Source: Prevotellaceae bacterium
Lineage (GTDB): Bacteria; Bacteroidota; Bacteroidia; Bacteroidales; UBA932
Direction: 5' to 3'
Length of the DNA stretch: 44,850 nucleotides
NCBI GenBank assembly: GCA_031289415.1
Contig: JAITPN010000083.1
Span: forward strand, 1-44,850
Below the pieces are notes generated by a model that was given only the letters and a program-made list of their open reading frames with translations, was not told the DNA's origin and made no database searches. The translations under genes were made by a program, and so were the position numbers. Below, in pieces: positions 8,801 to 16,341 of the stretch. Positions within the stretch are counted from its first letter, which is position 1. Each line of letters opens with the position of its first letter.

Positions 8801-8994
8801 CGCGTAATGTTCTGTTCAATATCTTCGGCGCTTGCTCCCGGATAGGCGGTAATGATAGACAGCATCGGCACTTCTATTTCAGGATACAAGTCAATGGATA
8901 GACGGTTTAGCGAAAATAGCCCCAACGTAACCGCTCCAATAAAAATAAGGATGGTTGAAATGGGTTTTCGTACCGCTGATTCGTATATTTTCAT
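5875..8994 (-). CDS. RND efflux pump inner-membrane transporter (HAE type)
   Basis: A 1039-residue proton-driven antiporter of the AcrB/MexB-like hydrophobe/amphiphile branch. Two repeats of a membrane helix, a large periplasmic loop and five or six helices are visible. Helix 4 has the proton-relay pair Asp399-Asp400 in GMVVDDAIVV, which marks the HAE branch rather than the metal-pumping CusA branch. The second half has the matching segment LVGIVVKNGIVIVDF. It forms a tripartite pump with the adjacent fusion lipoprotein and TolC-like channel. The real substrate cannot be read from sequence. Its gene follows the fusion-protein gene by 42 bp. Confidence 0.93.
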   Translation of the reverse strand: MKIYESAVRKPISTILIFIGAVTLGLFSLNRLSIDLYPEIEVPMLSIITAYPGASAEDIEQNITRRLEDNLNTVQDLKKITSRSQDNMSVVTLEFEWGLNLDEAANDVRDVLGRVETYLPDGIDKPFIVKFSTSMMPILFLSATAEESYNGLYKLLDEKLANPLNRIDGVGAVNISGAPTREIQVNVDPKKLEAYHLSVEQIGQIIAAENSNIPAGAMDIGSERMSLRIEGEFAESGMLRGIIVANIGGREIHLSDVATVKDTIKKMTIEETANGYKAARVMIQKQSGANSVAICREVREKLPELIKTLPSDVKVAIFYDSSEYITNSIDSLTETVVYAFIFVVLVVLFFLGRWRATIIICLTIPLSLLTSFIYLMFTDGTLNIISLSSLSIAIGMVVDDAIVVLENITKHLERKARPNDAAIYGTNEVWLSVIAATLTIIAVFLPLTMVGGIAGIMFKQLGWIVTIVIGTSVIAAVTITPMLSAKMLRYKAVHTYKGAGIVFKPIDAFLAKLDRGYAKLLHWTVHHRLLTIASALVIFISSLLLLSRVPTDFFPPSDNGRLEAKIELPVNFNLEQTTTLAHRLERMILDSCPEINYYSVSSGADDEGGFAALFGNSGVNQVSLGFTLSKRTERTRTQFEIADVMRRIIARIPEVEKFSVGSGQNGGMMGGSSTVDVKIFGFDFDNTGKIAEELAVKMRTIPGARDVLISREKMKVELQVDFDRKKLAQVGLTTATAATAVRNRINGLTASLYREDGEEYDIIVRYDESSRMSIADLNNILLYTTTGGAVRLSEVGTVVERFTPPIIEREDRQRVITVSASLAPGAALGQVATGAREKISELTLPAGVDIAIAGSVEDQEESFQDLLTLMLLIVLLVYIVMATQFESLLQPLIIMVSILFAFTGVFLALWMTSTPLSMIALIGAIMLVGIVVKNGIVIVDFTNLQRERGVALNDAVITAGKSRLRPVLMTTLTTVLGMIPLAVGSGEGSEIWKPMGVSIIGGLTFSTILTLLVLPAMYSAFNVGKAKKERKANAIEIND

Positions 8995-9036
8995 ATCTTT
9001 TTTATTTTCAAAAAATGTACTTGTTTATTCATCTAA

Positions 9037-10077
9037 TTATTCCGTAGCCAAAATGGTTACTTTAACGCCGCTCACCAGTTTGCTGATGCCGGCTGTTACT
9101 ACCACGTCGCCGTCGTTCAGACCGGACAGGATTTCGTAAGTGTTTCCTAAACGTTGACCTAATTTCACTTTGACGTAGGTAACGGTATTATCGGTATTCA
9201 CGACATATACATAGCGGTCGTCCGTGCCGGGCTGCTTGATCACGGCTTTGTCGGGTACAACCACATTGTCAATCGTTCCGAAATTCAGTTCGGCACGAAC
9301 GAACATGCCGGGGCGCAACGCCAAATCGTTGTTGTCGTATGTAAATTCTGTGGAAAAAGTGTGCGACACGGCGTCTACCGTAGGATAGATGAGGTGTGCG
9401 CGTCCGCGAAATTCTTTATCAGGATAAATATCCAAGTGGATAGCAGCGTCCATTTTAGGTTTCACTGCCGAAAAATATTCTTCCTGTATGTTCAACGTGA
9501 TCTTCACCGGCTTCAATTGCTGCACTTGCAGTATAGACTGCCCGCCCGTCATGTCGCCGTTATCGAAGTTACGAGCCGTTACAATGCCTGCAATCGGCGA
9601 CAACAGCATCGTGTTTTTCTTCAGATTAGCCAACGACTCTTCGGCAACGTCCAACTGTGTTTTCAGTTGGTCCAATACCTGTTTCGACACGCCGCCCGAT
9701 TCATACAGCGCCTGCGTACGACCATAGTCGGTTTTCAGATTTTCTACCTGTAATTTGGATTGCAGATAGGCGGTTTCTTCCATTTTAACCAATAATTGTC
9801 CGGCTTTTACATAGTCGCCTATTTCGACGTAAATTTTTTCGATACGCATAGCGCTTTGGCTGGCAATCATATTTTTTGAATATGGCGTAATGACGCCCGT
9901 GTACGATTGTATTTGGTCAACCGGTTGACGCCGCACCCGTTCGGTTTTTACTTCCACTACGGCAGATGTTTCGGTTTTTTGTTCCGTTGCTTTTCCACCA
10001 TTGCAGCCTACTAAAAGGACTCCCATTCCTATACATCCAAGGAAAGATAAAGAAACGATTCTTGCAATTTTTCTCAT
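9037..10077 (-). CDS. RND membrane-fusion (adaptor) lipoprotein
   Basis: A 346-residue periplasmic adaptor. The signal peptide ends in lipobox LVGC with Cys at residue 25, so it should be lipid-anchored. Domain order is typical: barrel-sandwich strands near 60-90 (MIASQSAMRIEKIYVEIGDYVKAGQLL), an alpha-helical hairpin at about 100-155, the returning lipoyl half (LSPIAGIVTARN near 160) and the beta-barrel and membrane-proximal domains up to the C-terminus (TVTYVKVKLGQRLGNTYEILSGL). It links the pump to the outer-membrane channel. The gene sits between the TolC-like gene (27 bp upstream) and the RND gene (42 bp downstream). Confidence 0.92.
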   Translation of the reverse strand: MRKIARIVSLSFLGCIGMGVLLVGCNGGKATEQKTETSAVVEVKTERVRRQPVDQIQSYTGVITPYSKNMIASQSAMRIEKIYVEIGDYVKAGQLLVKMEETAYLQSKLQVENLKTDYGRTQALYESGGVSKQVLDQLKTQLDVAEESLANLKKNTMLLSPIAGIVTARNFDNGDMTGGQSILQVQQLKPVKITLNIQEEYFSAVKPKMDAAIHLDIYPDKEFRGRAHLIYPTVDAVSHTFSTEFTYDNNDLALRPGMFVRAELNFGTIDNVVVPDKAVIKQPGTDDRYVYVVNTDNTVTYVKVKLGQRLGNTYEILSGLNDGDVVVTAGISKLVSGVKVTILATE

Positions 10078-10104
10078 TTGTTTACAATTTTAGATTTTAT
10101 CATA

Positions 10105-11466
10105 TTAATATATTATTCTCCAATCTCCAATAATTTTTTCGTAATCGGCGTTTGCCGTTAGAAAATCGGCAACTGCCTGATAGTAGGACAAACGCGCTTG
10201 CGTCAATGCCAATGCCGCGCTTTGCAGTTCGAGCATCGTACCTGCGCCTGTTTCGTAACGTTTGTTTGAAATGGTATAACCTTTGACAGCCAAATCAATG
10301 CCATTTTTTGCCGATTCCATTTGTTTTGCCGACTTACTCATATTGTCTATGGCGGTGTAGGCTTGCAAGGTGAGCGAACTTTGCAGATAATCGCGCTGCA
10401 ATTCCAACTCTGCACCTTGCAGTTTGATTTGCTTCTCCTTTATAATATTCGACGAGCCGTTGAAAATAGGCACGTTCAACTGAAGTCCAATAATAAGACC
10501 TTGACCGTACCACTCCGTGCTTGCCGGCGTTATTTGACTGGGGTTCATAAAACTCTGCGCAGCCTTGTTTCCCGTACCGCTGTAATTATAGCTGCCAAAT
10601 GCAGCCAACACAGGCATCCGTTGCGTACGTTGCAGATGCAACGATTTATTCAATACCTGTTGCTGAATATCCAACTGCCGCAAGTCCGTATTTTGAAGAA
10701 GCGAAACCCTGCGCGAAGCGGCTGCTTGCGCCACACCTACTTCAAACTCGGCAAGGCTGCCTTCTACAGCCAGCGGCACAACGCTATTTACACCCATCAA
10801 CACCTTTAAATACATTTTAGCTTGTGCAATGCCGTTTTCCACTTGCAGCAACGAAGGTAATAAATTGTTCAACTGCACCTCTGCCGAAATATAATCGTAT
10901 TCGGCAGCCAGCCCAAGTTCGAAGCGCCGTTTTGCCTGTTCATAATTTTCTTTCGCTGTATTATATCCTTCTTGTAACGACCGATACGAATCCTGCGCCA
11001 GCAAAAGATTGTAGTAAGCTTTCGTAACATCGTTGCGCAATGTTATTTTTGAGGCGTATGCTTTTTCGGTTGCCAACTGCATATCAAGCGTAGTCATTTG
11101 AATAGTGTGCCACAGCGCCGGTGCAAACAGCGGCAATGACAACGATACGCCCATCGTCGCGGTAAAGTCGGTAGGCAAATCAATCGTCATACCGGCAAGA
11201 TTCATTGATGCAGGCACAAGGTATTTGCCCACCTGAGCTGTACCGCTCAACGAAGGCAACAAGCCCAGCCACGCATTTTTCTTTGAATAATCTACACGTT
11301 GAATTTCCTTATCGGCAATTTTAATGGTAGGATTGTCGCTCAACGCAATTTCCAATGCCTGTATCAGGTTCACACGCAATGTATCCTGCTCTTTTGGCTG
11401 CGCCCCTCCAAAGTAAGGGATGCAAGCGAACATCACGAAATACTTTATTTTTGCAATTCTTTTCAT
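10105..11466 (-). CDS. TolC-like outer-membrane efflux channel
   Basis: A 453-residue outer-membrane factor with two long helical repeats (about 30-220 and 250-440) rich in Ala, Gln and Leu, as in the OEP/TolC family. The ORF is open 48 bp further upstream, but the ATG at 11466 starts a proper signal peptide (MKRIAKIKYF...GGAQ), whereas the longer form would put a charged leader before it. A -7 element at 11556-11563 supports transcription starting before this gene. It provides the exit duct for the RND pump encoded directly downstream. Confidence 0.92.
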   Translation of the reverse strand: MKRIAKIKYFVMFACIPYFGGAQPKEQDTLRVNLIQALEIALSDNPTIKIADKEIQRVDYSKKNAWLGLLPSLSGTAQVGKYLVPASMNLAGMTIDLPTDFTATMGVSLSLPLFAPALWHTIQMTTLDMQLATEKAYASKITLRNDVTKAYYNLLLAQDSYRSLQEGYNTAKENYEQAKRRFELGLAAEYDYISAEVQLNNLLPSLLQVENGIAQAKMYLKVLMGVNSVVPLAVEGSLAEFEVGVAQAAASRRVSLLQNTDLRQLDIQQQVLNKSLHLQRTQRMPVLAAFGSYNYSGTGNKAAQSFMNPSQITPASTEWYGQGLIIGLQLNVPIFNGSSNIIKEKQIKLQGAELELQRDYLQSSLTLQAYTAIDNMSKSAKQMESAKNGIDLAVKGYTISNKRYETGAGTMLELQSAALALTQARLSYYQAVADFLTANADYEKIIGDWRIIY

Positions 11467-11555
11467 TAATTTTATTTTATTAAATTTCTCTGCAAAATCA
11501 CACAATTGCAGCACGTTATACTATATAGAATCGACCAATATCCTATTTTTTTCGA

Positions 11556-11563
11556 CAAATGTA
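11556..11563 (-). promoter_or_regulatory. -7 promoter element TACATTTG for the efflux operon
   Basis: On the minus strand this is an exact TAnnTTTG match, 90 bp before the TolC-like start at 11466 and downstream of the tetR gene. A palindrome TTTTG-TTC-CAAAA at 11612-11624, just upstream, is a possible operator for the TetR-family protein; this is a guess from position. Confidence 0.45.
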
Positions 11564-11720
11564 CGTTTTTTAACAACGAATTACCGGCAATCATACTACT
11601 TATTATATTACTTTTGTTCCAAAACATTTTTTAATATTTTTAATTGTTACACTTTTACAAAAGATGTTTCTATTGTTGCTGACAAATGAAACGGAAAAAG
11701 ATTTTACGAAAATACGATTT

Positions 11721-12338
11721 TTATACATTTTTATGTTCTTTTTTACTTTCATCCAATATATCCAACCCTTTTTTTGTACAAATACCCCGCGTCATGATAT
11801 ACATAAACAACGGTATAGCCGCTTGTTTTTCCAATCCGTAGGTCGTAAAAATGTTATTCCTGAAAAATGAATACGAAATCTCATGTATGAGCACAGAAAT
11901 AACCTGTGTATCAATATTTTTATCAAATACGCCATCGGACTGCCCTTTTTTCAGCAGTTTTTGCATACTATCCAAATGTTGTTTTCTAAAAGACATCACT
12001 ATGGATTCATACACGTCGGGGAAATATTTGTGTAATTCGTTGAAGAAATTGTCTTTTACATGCGTATCAAAAAAGGTCGAACGGCATTGTATCGTTTTTA
12101 ATATGGTATCAATCACATTGTCGGAACTGTTCAATACCAAATCAACATACTCCTGCCCTCTTCCAAAGAAATACTTGACGCATTGGCGCAATAAATCTTC
12201 TTTGTCCGTAAAATTTTCATAGATGGTGCGCTTTGAAACCCCTATTGTGGTAGCAATATCATCCATCGTAACTACTTTACAGCCTTGTGTGGCAAACAAA
12301 GTTACGGCGTCTTGTATTATGCGGTCTTTAGTCGTCAT
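11721..12338 (-). CDS. TetR/AcrR-family transcriptional regulator
   Basis: A 205-residue repressor-type regulator. The N-terminal HTH spans about residues 4-50 (RIIQDAVTLFATQGCKVVTM, then IGVSKRTIYENF), with an all-helical ligand-binding domain behind it. The start is taken as ATG at 12338. The earlier ATG at 12365 lies within the -7 element TACCTTTG (12363-12370) and so could not be translated from this promoter. It is encoded directly upstream of, and on the same strand as, the tripartite efflux genes, and probably controls them and itself. The ligand is unknown. Confidence 0.88.
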   Translation of the reverse strand: MTTKDRIIQDAVTLFATQGCKVVTMDDIATTIGVSKRTIYENFTDKEDLLRQCVKYFFGRGQEYVDLVLNSSDNVIDTILKTIQCRSTFFDTHVKDNFFNELHKYFPDVYESIVMSFRKQHLDSMQKLLKKGQSDGVFDKNIDTQVISVLIHEISYSFFRNNIFTTYGLEKQAAIPLFMYIMTRGICTKKGLDILDESKKEHKNV

Positions 12339-12362
12339 GAGCGTTTTCTTTAAAATTCCCGA

Positions 12363-12370
12363 CAAAGGTA
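12363..12370 (-). promoter_or_regulatory. -7 promoter element TACCTTTG for tetR
   Basis: An exact TAnnTTTG on the minus strand, 25 bp before the ATG at 12338. It decides the start of the regulator gene, because the longer reading frame would begin inside the promoter. Confidence 0.6.
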
Positions 12371-12455
12371 CGAAAGAAAACTCAGAAAAAAAAAAAAGTT
12401 TTCTAAGTTTTAATGATTATTTAATATTAACGCAGGTGTTTTAACAAAAAAGTTG

Positions 12456-12463
12456 TAATTTTG
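12456..12463 (+). promoter_or_regulatory. -7 promoter element TAATTTTG for the exporter gene
   Basis: An exact TAnnTTTG match, 19 bp before the ATG at 12483. No good -33 element is visible. It forms a divergent promoter region with tetR. Confidence 0.5.
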
Positions 12464-12482
12464 TTTCATTAAAAATATACTA

Positions 12483-13559
12483 ATGATTTTTTTAGAAGTA
12501 CTGAAAAATGCCTTCCTTATCACCGGTTTGGTCATGGTAATGATGCTGTTAATTGAATATTTTAATGTACATTCACATGGACGGACATTTCAACGGTTGG
12601 AGCGGTCGCATTTCGGACAAATACTACTGGGAGCATTGCTGGGGCTTGTTCCCGGCTGTGTCGGCGGGTTTGCGCTGGTGTCGCTTTTCACGCACCGCAT
12701 TGTAAGTTTCGGCGCACTGACCGCCATGATGATTGCTACAACAGGCGACGAAGCGTTTGTGCTGTTCGCCGTCATTCCCCGCACGGCGTTGCTGCTCTAT
12801 GCCGTGCTGTTGGCGCTGGCGTTGGCGGCAGGTTTCACGGTTGACCGGTTTGTAAAACATTTTCCGTCGCCGTTCACACCGCAACATTTCGCCCTGCATG
12901 AACATCAGGATTGTTTCCATGAAGAAAACCGTTTCGGAAAAAATATTATTGAAAATTTACGGCATTTAACTTTTCAAAGAGCTTTGCTGATTTTCGGCTT
13001 GCTGGTTTTCATTCTGAGCATGGTGTTGGGTTTGCTCGAACACGACCACGCGGGGCAAGACCACGAGGCTGCCGTCCATGTCAGTTTTATGTTTTCCGAA
13101 CGCTGGCTCAACCTGCTGTTTGCCGGATTAAGCACGTTGGCATTGGTTCTTATTGCCGCCGCGCACGAACATTTTTTGGAAGGACACCTATGGGAACACA
13201 TCATTAAGAAACACTTTTTGAAAATTTTTGCATGGACTTTCGGCGCATTGCTGCTCATCCAATACGGATTGCAGTATTTCGACGTGCAACAATGGATTTC
13301 GGAAAATCCGCTACTGATGTTGTGCGCCGCTGTACTTATCGGTATCATTCCGCAATCGGGTCCGCACATTATATTCATTACACTGTTTGCATCGGGGCAG
13401 ATTCCTTTCAGCGTACTGCTCGCCAATTCCATTGTACAGGACGGACACACCGCATTGCCGCTGTTAGCCGAAAGCAAACGCGGATTCTTGTGGTCAAAAC
13501 TTGTAAGCATCATCTTAGGACTTGCCGCCGGATTTGCCGGTTATTTATTCGGATTTTGA
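12483..13559 (+). CDS. Putative 10-TM heavy-metal exporter (ArsP_2-like)
   Basis: A 358-residue polytopic membrane protein with about ten hydrophobic segments arranged as two repeats. Each repeat has a conserved G-x-(I/V)-P signature: LLGLVPGCVGGFALVSLF near 54-71 and LIGIIPQSGPHIIFITLF near 284-301. His-rich loops (HFALHEHQDCFHEE near 136-149 and EHDHAGQDHEAAVH near 185-198) fit metal binding. This matches the family annotated as putative arsenic/manganese or heavy-metal exporter in Bacteroidota. Transported ion is unknown. It is divergent from tetR, with its own -7 element, and is followed by a strong terminator. Confidence 0.7.
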   Translation: MIFLEVLKNAFLITGLVMVMMLLIEYFNVHSHGRTFQRLERSHFGQILLGALLGLVPGCVGGFALVSLFTHRIVSFGALTAMMIATTGDEAFVLFAVIPRTALLLYAVLLALALAAGFTVDRFVKHFPSPFTPQHFALHEHQDCFHEENRFGKNIIENLRHLTFQRALLIFGLLVFILSMVLGLLEHDHAGQDHEAAVHVSFMFSERWLNLLFAGLSTLALVLIAAAHEHFLEGHLWEHIIKKHFLKIFAWTFGALLLIQYGLQYFDVQQWISENPLLMLCAAVLIGIIPQSGPHIIFITLFASGQIPFSVLLANSIVQDGHTALPLLAESKRGFLWSKLVSIILGLAAGFAGYLFGF

Positions 13560-13630
13560 GCGCCTTGTTCCACGTAACGTATTCGATTCGCGCTCAAATT
13601 AAATCTATTTTATACATTCTGAAAAAAAAC

Positions 13631-13670
13631 AAAACCCATTGATGAAGTCCTGAGTTCATCAATGGGTTTT
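13631..13670. terminator. Bidirectional hairpin terminator
   Basis: A perfect 16-bp inverted repeat (AAAACCCATTGATGAA and its complement) with an 8-nt loop, flanked by A-rich and T-rich ends, lies between two convergent genes. It is built to terminate both. Confidence 0.88.
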
Positions 13671-13719
13671 TAACATGTAGGGTAAAGAAAATGGTGATAG
13701 ATGTCTGTATATCTATGTT

Positions 13720-14616
13720 TTAATATCCATCTTCTTGTTTTGCCTCTTGTTCAACAATAACCTCAACGGTTTTGTCGGCGGCTTTTACGGTAACAATAGC
13801 CGTACGTTTTTCGGGATTGTCGTTCGCTGCTACAGTAACGGTAATTTCAGCATTGTTCAAACTATCGACAGGCGACACGACTGCCCACGTTTGATCGCTT
13901 TCCGCCGTCCAACGACTATTAGACGTTACGGTTAATTGTTTCGTTTCACCCGCTGCCGCTACATTCACAGAGTCAGGTGTTACCGACAATATGACGCCGG
14001 TATCTTTTGCCGCCTGTGTAACAGGAATCGTAACGGTTTTGTCAGCGGCTTTTACGGTAATAACAGCCGTACGTTCGATACTGTCATTGGCTGCCACGGC
14101 AACGGTAATTTCACCATCTTTCGAACCGCTGGCAGGCGACACAGCTACCCACGTTTGATCGCTTTCCGCCGTCCAATCGCTGTTGGATGTTACGGATAGT
14201 TGTTTCGTTTCGCCTGCTGCCGCCGCCTCTATCGACTCAGGAGTTACCGACAGTGTAGCGCCTTCTGTTTCCACGCCTGCCTGCGTAACGGTTATCGTTT
14301 TCTTCAGGCTCGAAGCCGTAACGGTAACGACAGCGGTACGCTCTTCGGCAGCCTCATTGGCTGCTACGTTAATCACAAACGATTGGGCTTCTTGGTCAGA
14401 TACTGTAACCCAAGCCGAATCACACGCAACAGTCCAAGCTACGTTGCTTGACACCGTAATGAGCGTATCTCCGCCGTCGGCAGCAACATTAACAGTTGTC
14501 GGCGATACTTCAAGTTTCGCCACCTCTACGGGTGAATTTTCGTTGTCGCAAGAGACAACCAATGCGCAGCCTGCAAATAGGCTCGCCATGTACATCATAA
14601 ATGCTTTTTTCCTCAT
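13720..14616 (-). CDS. Lipoprotein with three BACON-type repeats
   Basis: A 298-residue exported lipoprotein. The signal peptide ends VVSC (Cys at 23). Three repeats of about 85-90 residues follow (about 34-115, 120-203, 208-293). Each has the BACON pattern: L-x-V-(S/T)-P-x-x-(V/I), a WT(V/A) near the middle, a W(V/A)xVS strand, and TAV(V/I)TV(T/K)A close to the end. BACON domains are Bacteroidota modules often joined to carbohydrate-active enzymes, where they may bind glycans or act as spacers. There is no enzymatic domain here, so it may be a surface-exposed adhesion or spacer protein. Repeats 2 and 3 are nearly identical in DNA in places, indicating recent duplication. Confidence 0.8.
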   Translation of the reverse strand: MRKKAFMMYMASLFAGCALVVSCDNENSPVEVAKLEVSPTTVNVAADGGDTLITVSSNVAWTVACDSAWVTVSDQEAQSFVINVAANEAAEERTAVVTVTASSLKKTITVTQAGVETEGATLSVTPESIEAAAAGETKQLSVTSNSDWTAESDQTWVAVSPASGSKDGEITVAVAANDSIERTAVITVKAADKTVTIPVTQAAKDTGVILSVTPDSVNVAAAGETKQLTVTSNSRWTAESDQTWAVVSPVDSLNNAEITVTVAANDNPEKRTAIVTVKAADKTVEVIVEQEAKQEDGY

Positions 14617-14653
14617 ACATTGAAATTTTAAAGTGTTTATACTTGTACTAATG

Positions 14654-14661
14654 CAAATTTA
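14654..14661 (-). promoter_or_regulatory. -7 promoter element TAAATTTG for the BACON lipoprotein gene
   Basis: An exact TAnnTTTG on the minus strand, 37 bp before the ATG at 14616. No clear -33 element. The rest of the 207-bp gap up to the LuxR gene shows nothing else recognisable. Confidence 0.45.
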
Positions 14662-14823
14662 ATGCCAATCGATGATTTACACATAAAATATTACCGTGAA
14701 AACAGACCTGCATAAATTTTGAGGTTGTTTAAATTTTATTTTTTGATTCTATTAAGCATGATTCGGCACATAGCTAATCGCACAAAAAGAATTCAAGTGA
14801 TAGTCAATCAGCCGACCGATACC

Positions 14824-15156
14824 TTATATATAATACTCGGTTAAGTCAATAATACCTGTGCGAAGGGCATATTTTATGGCTTCGTGCACATTGTTTACTT
14901 CAAGTTTGCGGAAAATATTTTTCCGGTGCGTATTAATAGTATGGAAACTGAGGTTGCGTTCAAAGGCTATTTCCTTCGTGGTTTTCCCTTTTGCTATTTC
15001 GTGCAACACAAGCTGTTCGCTGGCAGTAAGCATACTTAGCAGGTCTTGTTTCTGCGTATTTTCGCGAAACACGATTACCACGGCATCAGGATACTCTAAC
15101 AGTTTCTCTGTCAGTTCTTCTTGTGATGTAACTTCAATAATTTTACTTTTAGACAT
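14824..15156 (-). CDS. LuxR/GerE-type HTH regulator without receiver domain
   Basis: A 110-residue protein. Residues about 42-105 are a LuxR C-terminal HTH (LTASEQLVLHEIAKGKTTKEI, then SFHTINTHRKNIFRKLEV). The N-terminal 40 residues are too short for a response-regulator receiver and match no domain recognised here. Such short proteins bind DNA and may sense through the N-terminal stub or a partner. The gene is divergent from cysK and has one of the best promoters in the window. Its target is unknown; control of cysK or of itself is possible from position only. Confidence 0.8.
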   Translation of the reverse strand: MSKSKIIEVTSQEELTEKLLEYPDAVVIVFRENTQKQDLLSMLTASEQLVLHEIAKGKTTKEIAFERNLSFHTINTHRKNIFRKLEVNNVHEAIKYALRTGIIDLTEYYI

Positions 15157-15183
15157 TGTTCGGTCATTTGGTTTTTCCGCCTA

Positions 15184-15216
15184 CAAAGATACCAAATAAA
15201 TATAGTATTTTACAAA
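15184..15216 (-). promoter_or_regulatory. Full -33/-7 promoter for the LuxR-type gene
   Basis: The minus strand reads TTTG, 21 bp, then TATCTTTG, matching both Bacteroidota promoter elements. The -7 box ends 27 bp before the ATG at 15156. Confidence 0.75.
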
Positions 15217-15268
15217 TAAAATGAAAAAATACCACAAATGTGCTATTTCCTAATCATAAAATAAGTCC

Positions 15269-15276
15269 TACCTTTG
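15269..15276 (+). promoter_or_regulatory. -7 promoter element TACCTTTG for cysK
   Basis: An exact TAnnTTTG match, 26 bp before the cysK ATG. The -33 element is not convincing. Confidence 0.55.
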
Positions 15277-15302
15277 CAAAATAATTTTTTAAAATAAACG
15301 AT

Positions 15303-16250
15303 ATGGCTAAAATTTTTAAACATCTGACCGATTTGATAGGCAATACCCCCTTGTTGGAATTGTCGTCATACGGAAAATCAAAATCAATCGGGGCGCACCT
15401 GATTGCAAAACTGGAATATTTCAATCCTGCCGGAAGCGTGAAAGACCGCATTGCACTGGCTATGATTGAAGACGCCGAACAAAACGGCGTACTGAAACCC
15501 GGAGCTGCTATTATTGAGCCTACCAGCGGGAACACTGGCGTAGGATTGGCGTTTGTATCAGCCGCCAAAGGCTATAAACTCACGCTTACCATGCCCGAAA
15601 CCATGAGCCTTGAACGGCGCAATTTGCTGAAAGCGCTTGGCGCAACCTTAGTGCTTACTCCCGGAAGCGAAGGCATGAAAGGCGCTATTGCCAAAGCCAA
15701 CGCATTGCGCGACGAAACACCCGGTGCTGTAATCCTACAGCAATTCGACAACGAATCCAATCCAAGGATACATTACCGCACTACAGCCGAAGAAATATGG
15801 GCTGACACTGACGGAAAAGTAGATGCAGTCATTGGCGGCGTAGGGACAGGCGGCACGATAAGTGGCGTAGGAAAACGGCTGAAAGAGTTGAACCCCAATG
15901 TTAAAGTAATTGCCGTAGAGCCGAGCGATTCGCCTGTACTATCGGGAGGCAAGCCCGGACCGCACAAGATACAAGGCATCGGCGCAGGGTTCGTACCCCG
16001 CAACTACGACGCCGCGGTGGTGGACGAAATCATTCCTGTGTCTAACGACGACGCGATACGCACCAGCCGCCAACTTTCCAAAACCGAAGGTCTGCTGGTA
16101 GGTATTTCATCAGGCGCAGCGGCATACGCAGCTACGGTGGTGGCTTCAAAACCAGAATATAAAGACAAAAATATTGTGGTGATTTTGCCCGACACCGGCG
16201 AACGTTACCTCTCTACTGTTCTTTATGCTTTTGACGAATATCCGTTGTAG
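15303..16250 (+). CDS. cysK: Cysteine synthase A (O-acetylserine sulfhydrylase)
   Basis: A PLP enzyme making L-cysteine from O-acetylserine and sulfide. The PLP lysine is Lys47 in PAGSVKDR. The substrate loop TSGNTG is at 74-79, the phosphate-binding GTGGTISG lies near 177-184, and the C-terminal SSGAAAYA carries the pyridine-nitrogen serine. Its 315 residues suit the CysK/CysM family; SVKDR and overall sequence favour CysK. It is a single gene with its own promoter, divergent from a LuxR-type regulator. No cysE is adjacent. Confidence 0.93.
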   Translation: MAKIFKHLTDLIGNTPLLELSSYGKSKSIGAHLIAKLEYFNPAGSVKDRIALAMIEDAEQNGVLKPGAAIIEPTSGNTGVGLAFVSAAKGYKLTLTMPETMSLERRNLLKALGATLVLTPGSEGMKGAIAKANALRDETPGAVILQQFDNESNPRIHYRTTAEEIWADTDGKVDAVIGGVGTGGTISGVGKRLKELNPNVKVIAVEPSDSPVLSGGKPGPHKIQGIGAGFVPRNYDAAVVDEIIPVSNDDAIRTSRQLSKTEGLLVGISSGAAAYAATVVASKPEYKDKNIVVILPDTGERYLSTVLYAFDEYPL

Positions 16251-16284
16251 AACAGATTGCTAAATTACCGGTTGATTGCATAAA

Positions 16285-16316
16285 TTTGCAGAACGGCGAA
16301 ATTTCCTGTATCTTCG
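16285..16316 (+). promoter_or_regulatory. Full -33/-7 promoter for the GH97 gene
   Basis: TTTG at 16285-16288, a 20-bp spacer and TATCTTCG at 16309-16316 (one base off TAnnTTTG), 25 bp before the ATG. Confidence 0.7.
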
Positions 16317-16341
16317 CACCTAAATTTTTAATCAGGAAATT

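Noticed and set aside
12339..12365. Earlier ATG of the tetR frame
   Set aside because: It lies within the TACCTTTG promoter element; the HTH begins right after the ATG at 12338.
14790..14823. Weak dyad after the LuxR-type gene as a terminator
   Set aside because: The pairing around the TATATA centre is imperfect and there is no T-tract.
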